Source: Zantedeschia hybrid cultivar (taxonomy: Eukaryota; Streptophyta; Magnoliopsida; Alismatales; Araceae). Taken from it: a stretch of 64,000 nt of DNA. Shown piece after piece: positions 56,045-64,000 of this stretch (position 1 is the stretch's first letter; each line of letters opens with the position of its first letter). Where the stretch lies: positions 47,179,587 to 47,243,586 of the forward strand of contig JARZZO010000011.1 in the NCBI GenBank assembly GCA_030544215.1, written 5' to 3'. The notes beneath the pieces were generated by a model. That model was not told the DNA's origin. It did no database searches and saw nothing but the letters and a program-made list of their open reading frames with translations. Both the position numbers and the translations under genes were made by a program.

Positions 56045-57632
56045 TGTTGGGATCCGGACGGGACGCGAAGAACGCAGCGGAAACGAAGAACAAAAATTTA
56101 TCTCGCCCGATGCCCGCTGATCCGATTCGGAACGAAAAACGCAAACCGAAAACTAACGGGAATAATCCGATTACCGTGTGCGGATTCGAATCCGCTTCCG
56201 TCTCGGTTCCGTCGAGGCGATGCCGCAAGCCGCACAAGCGTCCGGCCTCCAGCGGTATCCACGCGATCCTCCGCGGTGGTTCGTCCTCGATCCCTTGTCC
56301 GTTACAGCTCGCTCGCTGAAGATCCGTCGCCGCAACGGTTGCGGAAATCCCGCCGACGGGAATTCCCGACTTTCGGGAATCATACGCGGCGGAGACGGAA
56401 GCTGTTCTGGCGCGTCGAACGGGACGCCCAGAGGAGGAGAGAGAAAGGGGGGATGACGGCCAGCAAGGGAAATCTTGGAGCTTGGCCCAGGGTTTCTCAA
56501 CAGCGTGTACATATATTAAGTCGGCGCGACTTTTTCACAAAAGTCCCCAAGTTAATATAAATCCCACTTATGTACCACCGACTGAGAATCTTATTGCGTG
56601 TGACCCTCTAGGCCCATTTACCAGTCCGGTTTTCAGCCCGTTAAGTCCAATAACTAGTTATTGACTTATTGTAATTAATTAATATCTATATATTAACTAA
56701 TTACTCAACCGAATTGACATCGCATGTGAATTCGGTCGGACTTCTGATCAAGTTGGGTGCCAAGCAACACCGTATGATCCCGGAAGGTAATGGGGTTCAG
56801 CAACCCACTCATGGAACCTGTCCGTCCACAGTTACCACGTGGCTATAATCCTTCGTTCGCACAATGCTCTCGAGTTAACCTAGGGTATGGTCAACTGTCA
56901 AACCCTAGATGGTCAACTCACTTGAATCAGACTCCGCTGTACAATATCCGAAAACCACTTTTCTGATATTGTTTCTGCTCTGGCCAGAGACTCCTGCGGA
57001 TCTACTCTAGAGCATTCTCTCTCCAGTTACCTGAGAGCGAACGATCCTCTACTGAACACACAATCACCTTCGAAGGTCTTCCGCTGGACCCGATCCTTGA
57101 CTATTTGAGATCCCGTGGATAGGGATTCGTAGGTCAAGGTCAAAGTCCAGAAGTCCACCGACAAGGTGTCTTTGGTGTCTCAAGTCCAAGGATCAACCAC
57201 GCTACTGTGACGATGAATCAAGCCGATTGACAGTCAGGTAAATTACCATTCGGCGATTCATGTCGGATCAGTTCAGTGAACTCATTCTCCAATGAGCACC
57301 TACAGGTTTACCATTGTGTCTCCACACTAGTAACTAATGAGATCAGTCACCCTCATTATATGGGCTGGAATAACCTATACTAGTCTAACCGGATGTTTGA
57401 TGTCCTTCTCAAACATCCTACGACTAGGAACAATTAAGAATATGTGTTTATAAGTCATCAGTCTCATTATTATGATCTCATCATAATCTGATGACTATTG
57501 CACATATTCATGGACTTCATTATGCGTAAATATAAATATGCCAATCTACATAATAAATTTAATGCCATTTATTAGTGAACCAGATTGAAATAGGTGCCTT
57601 ATGATTGGCTTAGAGGACACCTATATCCATCA
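56045..57632 (-). mobile_element. Copia-2 3' LTR
   Basis: 1588 bp; on the minus strand TGATGGATATAGG...GATCCCAACA. The perfect palindrome GCGGATTCGAATCCGC is at 56180-56195. Its first 280 bp equal 63721-64000 almost exactly, and its right half equals 1-852. Frames at 56037-56664 on both strands are LTR artefacts. Confidence 0.9.
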
Positions 57633-57643
57633 ATCTCCCACTT
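57633..57643 (-). other. Copia-2 polypurine tract
   Basis: The minus strand reads AAGTGGGAGAT immediately before the LTR start TGATGG. Confidence 0.85.
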
Positions 57644-57689
57644 GGACTCAAGCCAATCACTTTCGCATTTGATCTCCATCAAATCTAGG

Positions 57690-58600
57690 TGATGCTCACA
57701 GAAAGTCTGTGACTAAGACTTGGTCAGGGATCTGCTAAATTATCTACAGATGGAATATTTCCATTACGTTATTTCCTCTTAATTCTTTGTCTTTGAACCT
57801 GTGAAAGAGCCTCAGAATGTTTTGTAACTTCTGAAGAGACCATGGCTCGATCACACAATTCATTGCTCCCACTATTGTCCCACAACAACGAGATTTAATC
57901 AGATACCTTTTAGAACTACATCTAGTTCAGGGATGAACCTTTTCATCCATACTGTTCCAATAACAGTATCACTTGTTTATGTCGTCATCTTAATATCGAG
58001 TTCTGGATTGGAACCATTCCAATCCATTCCTTTCTACCAGAAGGTTGAATCCATTATTTGACTTGAAATTTGAGTCAGTGTGACCTCATAGTTTCAAATC
58101 ATCCTCTCCATATACGTGAATGCACCCTTAGCACTTCTCAAGCGCTTAATGATGCATTTCACTCCTGTATCCTTTAAGGACTTTCTTTAAAGGAATAAAT
58201 TCCATATCTCAACAATTGAGATTTGTTATGAAATTTATGCCAAACATTTTGACATACAGGTCAATATAATATCCCCACCAATCTATCTTAATAGATTCGT
58301 ATTTCCAATACGTGGAATATTATAACTAAATCAATTATGGAAGAAAACATGGTTAACAATGCTTTCACTAATAGTAACATCTTGAAGCCATTCTCAATGA
58401 CTTTAATGTTATTATCATAAAGCATTACTAAAGCGATTGTGCTCCCACTGTCCTTTTTGAATACACACAATCCGTGATCATTCTTAACGATCACATAATA
58501 TATGACAATTAAGTCAAAAACTTTTATTACAACTTAGGAAGCTTCAGTTTAATTCAAAATAATTTTGAAATTGTAACTCGCTTCCTGGACATTCTAAAAG
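57690..58600 (-). pseudogene. Copia-2 RNase H and RT remnant
   Basis: Heavily decayed. Frame 58288-58494 still shows the RT pattern: NDHGLCVFKKDSGSTIALVM, then LYDNNIKVIENGFKMLL in place of YVDDILLIGND, so the catalytic aspartates are gone. RNase H lies near 57850-58140 with only scattered similarity (TTEAEY-like and KSSKQE-like pieces). A cellular gene is excluded by position between the LTR tract and the integrase remnant. Confidence 0.65.
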
Positions 58601-60450
58601 CTTTAAAGGTGTATCATATACATCTTTATCTCAATCATATTGAATGGACGCTTTTAATATCCAACTGTCATCAGTCTCATGATAGGCAGTATTGACAAGT
58701 AGAACTTATCAATCTCAAAGTTGTAATGACAGAGAGCATCATTATCATAGATTTTAGATCATAATCTATTTTGAGCTCCTCTCACCTTGCTAAATCAGAT
58801 ATATCAAACATATCCTTCTAGTCACTGAGAGAATCTCAAAAATCTATGAAGTTCTCTGATGTGTGACATGAGTGGTTCCAAACAACTAAAGATTATCTAA
58901 TAATCTTATGTTAACTTGTGAATCTAGAACATCTTCTAGTTTTATCAGCTCCCACTGTCTTCTTTGAGGACATATTCCTCTTCACAGAAGACAGCTTTTA
59001 GGACGACAATTATTTCATTATCGTCTGGCCAATAACTGTAATGTCCAAACTCTTTAGACATTCACAATTCACATCACGATAATACCTGACTTTTAAATCA
59101 GGTTTATTCATAATTCACATCTCATATGAATTATTTGGTTTCCATATCTTATATAGACACACACTGACTAATTTGGAACCATCTTTAAAGTATGGACATC
59201 TAATATTCATACTTATGTTCAAAAGGACAAGAATTAGGCAAATCTTATTATGTATTGCACCATATCTTAATAAGGTGCAATTCTTCATTCTATCATATTT
59301 CTATGATGCACAATGAGGATCAATCGAGCGAGGATACAATTATCCTCTTAATGATATGTGTGAATCATATACTTAAGTACTAGTTTCTTTGATCAAATCA
59401 AAAATTCTAATACTTCATATTGATCTTATACCTTAATCTCTCAGATGCATTCAACTTGTACTTCAATAAGTACATATAGTCGAATAATTCCAAGAGTGAA
59501 CTATAAGGTAAGTCAACAGTAGTGATTATCTTTGGCCTTTGAGCTGGTTACATCAATATGTATCAGCATCAATAATTTCTTATTGTACAACCCTATGTAC
59601 AATACCATAGATAATCAGGATTCACACAGTTCATTTCTATAGAAGACTTGTGAACATTCATCACATGAAATGTCACTTCAAGAATCTATAGTGCATTGAC
59701 TGATTTGAATAACTATTATTCATTCTCAGTCAACGTTATTCACTTTTATAATTCTTGATATCTTATGTAACTAAATAACCATTATTCAGTTTCATTTTAG
59801 ACTTCTATAGATATACAAAGATTTACTGTCAGACAGCAACCTATGAATATCATGAACAATAGTTGAGTCTAACTCAACACTTACATTTTCTCGATTTCCT
59901 TTTACTTGTCTATGTTTGCACACTATCGCAGTTCTGAGAATTATTTCCAATATCTCATGTTGGAAACGCTAATTCTCTAATAGACATGTAAAAGACGATA
60001 ATAAGAATACATGAAACTTCTTTCAAATTCCATATTCTTTTTGCCTTTACCAATATCCTTATATTGGTTGCAGTGGGAGAACTGCTACTTCTCTATCTCG
60101 ACTGACTTTTCTTTATCCTTTCAAGTGTGGGTTTGACCGTTTAAAGTCTTACCACTTGCCTTTCTAAAAGTCACATCATAAATATCTCTTCATCTTGGTC
60201 TATCCAAATAAGAGATTTCATGATAATCATTGCCTTTCATTAAGGCATACCATGAGTACCTCTTCACCTTGGTCTATCCAAGTAAGAGGATTCATGATAT
60301 CTGATTAGGATAGTGACTTTCACTTGGCCCTGAAGACATTCTTCAGAATTTTCTAGTCAGTCTGAGTATGAGAAGTATCGGCATCCAACATGCCAAAATC
60401 TCGAATAGACGACAGACATATTAGTGATCGAAGGAAATAACGTGATTTAA
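58601..60450 (-). pseudogene. Copia-2 integrase and gag remnants
   Basis: Near 58960-59100 the plus-strand blocks GAGGACATATTCCTCTTC and GAAGACAGCTTT match the integrase end of copia-1 (6250-6300). Near 60380-60410 the minus strand reads FGMLDADTSHTQTD, an echo of GILDANKLTG in Gag. In between there are only fragments. A local duplication around TTGGTCTATCCAA[AG]TAAGAG lies at about 60198-60218 and 60271-60291. No usable frame remains. Confidence 0.55.
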
Positions 60451-60517
60451 GCAGATAGTTCTGATAATTCAATTATGGTCTTTTATCTTGAATTATTTCC
60501 CACTATTTTTCGACGGA

Positions 60518-60912
60518 CTGTATAACCTTCAGGTATACAGAACGGAAGACTCCGACGGTCTTCTAGTGAGGATCAGAATCTCCAAGAATCACAGTATGAC
60601 CTCGGGTAAACACATAGTATCATACCATTATCTTAGAGCAACCATCTCATGGTAGTTGCAACTCCTTGCAATATCCGATCTTATTTCGGCTCCCAGGTCT
60701 TTAATGGTACCGGGTAAACACAGTAGACCATTATACCTGGTCTAAGCTTTACCATCAATACGCGACAGAGTAGAGTAAGAATGCAGCTCCCGGGTAAACG
60801 CGAGGATAGCTACACCGTTCCTCTATTCTAATCTCAAGGCATCATAATGCTATAGTTAATAGTCCTTTCATCAGATGGTGGCAGATCTCGGGTAAACACG
60901 TAGTATCTGTCA
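60518..60912 (-). other. Copia-2 leader hairpin array
   Basis: Four units with the loop CTCGGGTAAACACGTAG (minor variants) and distinct paired arms: GTATGA/TCATAC (60594-60599, 60620-60625); TAATGGT/ACCATTA (60702-60708, 60727-60733); TGCAGCT/AGCTACA (60782-60788, 60808-60814); GGCAGAT/ATCTGTC (60891-60897, 60906-60912). Gag-proximal hairpins: CTGTATA/TATACAG (60518-60524, 60534-60540) and GAAGAC/GTCTTC (60545-60550, 60558-60563). Confidence 0.8.
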
Positions 60913-61769
60913 TCACTGAATCAAGTTCTAAGAACTATATTGATGGAGAGCCACGCGGTACATTCTCAATGACTCGCGCTCCGGCTTAGACTTTATGTTA
61001 AAGGTTTTGTTTATATTAAGTTGGTCTCATCCTAGGTGATAGTTTATAAATATATCGAATATATATTTAACTATACCTAGATATTAGCAATCGATTCATA
61101 ATCAATAACTTAAAGGCATGCATCATCCATACATGTTCATTATGTGGTCATAGACAGCACGGTGATTAACTGGAGCCAAACAATTAATCACCAAAACTAT
61201 ATAACAATTATATAATTTAACTATGCAAACACATAGCCACTGGTGATCTCATCTCCTGTCGCCTTCCTAGTTGCATTTGTGGATCATCCTCGCCTCTCCT
61301 CGGTCAGCGTGATCAATTACAAATATTATATACTTTGAAACAATTTCAAATATAAATAAATTGTAAGAGAAAGTCTTATGGCCGAGTACAGTAATAGAGG
61401 GAGATAGAATTATAATGGAATGGAGAGAGGGAGGCACACAAGCCTCATTAATTAACATTTAATTAATAAACATTCACATTCCATAACAATCCACAAAATC
61501 ACACACCATCATATGATATGAAATTTAACTAAGTGCATGTCCATGACCACCACAAATTTTAACTATCCACACATGATAAAACACATCACATGAAGGCTAA
61601 AATTTTGAAATTATAATAATTTTGGCTTTCTTAAAACCTGGGTTCCAATCAAAATTGGATAATTTGAATTTTAGAAAATCTTATTTTCTAACATGCAATA
61701 AATCTAATTTAAAGCATTAAACACATCAACATGCGCACATAAAACTAAAATTAAAATTCTAAAATATTC
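60913..61769 (-). other. Copia-2 leader, non-coding
   Basis: Corresponds to 7466-8329 of copia-1. The frame 61267-61458 has no recognisable content. Confidence 0.55.
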
Positions 61770-62740
61770 CATGCATAATTTAGAACATTTCTAAATTAAT
61801 TAATCTAACACTTAGATTAATATTAATTCACATTGATAACAATTATCAATGTAAAACAATCTAACATTTAGAAAGAATTAGAAATTCCTAAATAACATTT
61901 ATAAAAGAATTTTCAACTCAAATTATTAACCCCTTAACAACTCCTTGTTAAAACCCCTTAATTAAATAATATTTCTCAATAACATTTATTAAGAAATAAT
62001 AATTAGAACATTTCTAATTAACATAGTCTAACATCTTAGACTTAATTTAATCATTTAATAACATTTATAAAAGATTAAATTCCAAGTAGATTAGATCATT
62101 AAAACCAATAATTAAGAGATACTTGAGTAAACTAATTAATGATCTTAATAACTATTATTAAGACTTAATTAATCCTTAATAACTTTTATTAAGATTTATT
62201 ACTCAAGAAATAATCAACTTAATTATAACTATTATAATTAGTTAATTAATCACTTAACAACTATTATTAAGTGTCTCTAAATTATTTAAATAATTCTCTA
62301 ACAACAATTGCTAAAGAGTTATCTAACTAGTTAATTAAAATAAAATTAACAACATTTGCTAATTAATTTTAAAACCATGACAATGATCTAATCTCTTAAA
62401 TAATTAACAACGTTTGTTAAATAATTTTAAGATCCCATCTTAAATATAAGTTAACCACATTTGTTAATATTATCTTAATCATTAATAACAACAATTGTTA
62501 ATAATTAATTAAGATCCCATTTTATGTAAATAACAACATTTGTTAATTATCACTTAAGATCATATCTTATTTAACTCCTCTATTAAACAATTAAAAGTAA
62601 TTAACAACTCTTGTTAATTAAAATATTAAGATCATATCTCAAAATTAACTTTTAATTATTTAATTAAAAGGATTTAACAACAATTGTTAATTAATTAAGA
62701 TCACATCTTAATTATAAGTCTCTTTTAACTTAAAATAATT
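61770..62740 (-). repeat. AT-rich array of TTGTTAA hairpins
   Basis: About a dozen units of roughly 40-60 bp with a core such as TTAACAACAATTGTTAA or TAACAACATTTGTTAA, alternating with AAGATCCCATCTTAA-like inverted repeats. Same location as the array at 8330-9070 but with a different core. Confidence 0.7.
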
Positions 62741-62879
62741 AATTTAATGTTTAAAACAATTTTAAACATTATTAATTTCAATGTCAAGTTAAATAGGATG
62801 GGGTTTTTAATTAAATAAGGGGTATTTGGGGTTAATTGGGCCAAAATTAGCTTAAATGGGCCCAATCAGGGATTAATGG

Positions 62880-63130
62880 GCCCCCTTGGCTCGAGCCAGT
62901 GCAGCCAGGGCTGAACCTGGCTCGTCTGGCTCGAGCCACGGGGCACCTGGCTCGGGCCAGATGGCCCTGGGCTCAGCCAGGCGGGCTGGGGAGGCCAGGC
63001 CCGGGCCCTGGTCCGGTCTGGCTCGAGCCAGGCGGGGCCCTGGCGCGGGCGACCTGGCCGAGCCAGGTCGGGCGCCTGGCGCGCCCGGGCCAGGCCCAGG
63101 CCGCCCGGCCCGAACCGGCTCGGGGCCGGT
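62880..63130 (-). repeat. GC-rich array with GGCTCGAGCC
   Basis: CTGGCTCGAGCCA-type palindromes and half-sites recur about ten times (near 62887, 62928, 62952, 63018, 63058). GC content far exceeds the flanking AT-rich leader. The long frames on both strands here follow from GC richness and lack of stop codons. Confidence 0.7.
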
Positions 63131-63706
63131 CGGTTCAGGCCTTCCTGCAACAGTTCGACCAGCTTCGTTTAAGGTTTTTCGGCCTGTTTGAGGCTGGTTT
63201 TGAGCGCTGCCGCCGCCGCCGCCGCCGGCCGCGAGGGTGGCCAGAAATTGTAGAGGGATGTCACCACTTTCATTTCCCCCGCCGGTGGTAGCCGGACGGC
63301 GACTCCTTCGCCGCCGGTGAACCTCCAAAGTTGGAGATTTGTGCAGTTTCGCAGATTTCAGCTTTTTCCACAATCCTTTTCAACTCTTGAAAATTATGGG
63401 AAGAAAAGCTCCACCGGCCTCCATGGAAATTTTCTGGGGATGGCGAGGGGTAGCTGGTCATACCAGCAAACCCACAGAGATGGTCCAACCATCATTAATC
63501 TCCTTTTGAAGCCCAGAAATCCGGTTCTTCATCACCATGAAGAACGCGATGAAACCCTCAAAAAAATTTCGTTTTTCGCACAGAAAAATTAAATTCGAAA
63601 TTCTAAGTTCATCCCATGAACAATATCTATGAGGAAAAACGAATTTATACATGAAATAATTTAGAATAATAATTTTATCGTTCCGGAGCGGATCAGAGCG
63701 GAACCT
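63131..63706 (-). other. Copia-2 primer-proximal leader
   Basis: Includes a CCG triplet run (63208-63226) and the segment near 63525-63640 shared with copia-1 and copia-3 (CATGAAGAACG..GAAACCC). No gene supported. Confidence 0.5.
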
Positions 63707-63719
63707 GGCTCTGATACCA
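63707..63719 (-). other. Copia-2 primer-binding site
   Basis: The minus strand reads TGGTATCAGAGCC (initiator tRNA-Met), one base inside the LTR. Confidence 0.92.
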
Positions 63720-63720
63720 C

Positions 63721-64000
63721 TGTTGGGATCCGGACGGGACGCGAAGAACGCAACGGAAACGAAGAACAAAAATTTATCCCGCCCGATGCCCGCTGATCCG
63801 ATTCGGAACGAAAAACGCAAACCGAAAACTAACGGGAATAATCCGATTACCGTGCGCGGATTCGAATCCGCTTCCGTCTCGGTTCCGTCGAGGCGATGCC
63901 GCAAGCCGCACAAGCGTCCGGCCTCCAGCGGTATCCACGCGGTGGTTCGTCCTCGATCCCTCGTCCGTTACAGCTCGCTCGCTGAAGATCCGTCGCCGCA
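63721..64000 (-). mobile_element. Copia-2 5' LTR, partial
   Basis: The terminal 280 bp of the 5' LTR, with the palindrome GCGGATTCGAATCCGC at 63856-63871. Compared with 56045-56334: four transitions and a 10-bp deletion (between repeated GCG near 63940). Confidence 0.92.

Larger units (their letters stand above)
56045..64000 (-). mobile_element. Copia-2: young minus-strand copia with dead coding region
   Basis: 3' LTR 56045-57632, polypurine tract at 57633-57643, degenerate pol/gag remnants, structured leader, primer site 63707-63719, and the first 280 bp (LTR 3' end) of the 5' LTR from 63721, cut by the window end. Inserted in Tat-B gag; the left target bases are CAGGC (56040-56044), and the partner copy would lie beyond the window. 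The two LTRs differ by four transitions and one 10-bp indel over 280 bp, while the coding region is nearly unrecognisable. Confidence 0.88.

Noticed and set aside
56037..56560. Frames of 66-113 codons on both strands near 56.0-56.6 kb and again near 63.5-63.9 kb
   Set aside because: They recur because both LTRs of copia-2 carry the same sequence. Repetition with the LTR explains them; no protein motif is present.
62866..63373. Long open frames on both strands (94, 101, 130 and 166 codons)
   Set aside because: They lie in the GC-rich palindrome array of the copia-2 leader, overlap in several frames and strands, and encode low-complexity Gly/Ala/Pro/Arg. Stop codons are rare there by composition.

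Overview
This is plant nuclear DNA, almost certainly intergenic heterochromatin of a flowering plant. Nearly all of it is LTR retrotransposons nested inside one another. No ordinary host gene is convincing. The evidence is the abundance of Ty1/copia and Ty3/gypsy reverse transcriptase, integrase and RNase H fragments, an L1-type LINE, plant mobile domain (PMD) genes with GT-AG introns, initiator-tRNA-Met primer sites, and C-to-T/G-to-A decay. The species cannot be told from the sequence. There is no operon, phage, CRISPR array or convincing tRNA gene.

Layout. 1-852: copia LTR cut by the window edge, inserted in the 3' LTR of a minus-strand chromovirus (gypsy). The chromovirus continues as 853-1879 and 11313-16971 and is split by a complete minus-strand copia element (copia-1, 1880-11312, target duplication CGGAG). 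Copia-1 itself carries a solo Tat-type LTR (3898-5545, duplication ACAGT). 16972-18703: gypsy LTR-like remnant with a tandem repeat. 18777-24969: plus-strand copia-3, interrupted by minus-strand copia-4 (24970-30765). Copia-4 holds a 2.4-kb solo LTR (27122-29553, duplication GCATA) and is cut by an LTR fragment (30766-30886), into which a minus-strand Tat/Ogre-type gypsy element (Tat-A) has inserted. Tat-A has its 3' LTR at 30887-32156, two PMD genes on the opposite strand (33.5-38.7 kb) and the end of pol at 44.1-44.3 kb; a LINE (39578-43394) sits inside it. 44.3-52.1 kb: a degenerate Athila-like gypsy derivative between two direct 1.6-kb repeats, with a copia fragment inside. 52098-56044: 5' half of a plus-strand Tat element (Tat-B) with LTR, primer site and nearly intact gag, interrupted by minus-strand copia-2 (56045 to beyond 64000).

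What stands out is RNA/DNA hairpin architecture in several element families. (1) About thirty copies of a roughly 31-bp hairpin motif (GCGTC, short loop, GACGC, flanked by GAA/TTC) lie in LTRs, leader and PMD-flanking DNA of Tat-type elements. (2) A second Tat-type LTR has an array of the same size built on a different stem, GAAGGC/GCCTTC. (3) The 5' leaders of the copia elements, just upstream of gag, hold four hairpins with a conserved loop and stems that change by compensatory substitution. (4) The copia LTRs keep a 16-18 bp perfect palindrome. Copia-2 has nearly identical LTRs but wrecked coding sequence, so it was probably mobilised in trans, which fits retained cis-acting RNA structures.

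Within each element the genes had the usual roles: Gag forms the particle; protease, integrase, RT and RNase H copy and insert the element. Almost all are now broken by stops, frameshifts or deletions. The PMD genes are the only spliced, promoter-bearing cargo, and they too are damaged.
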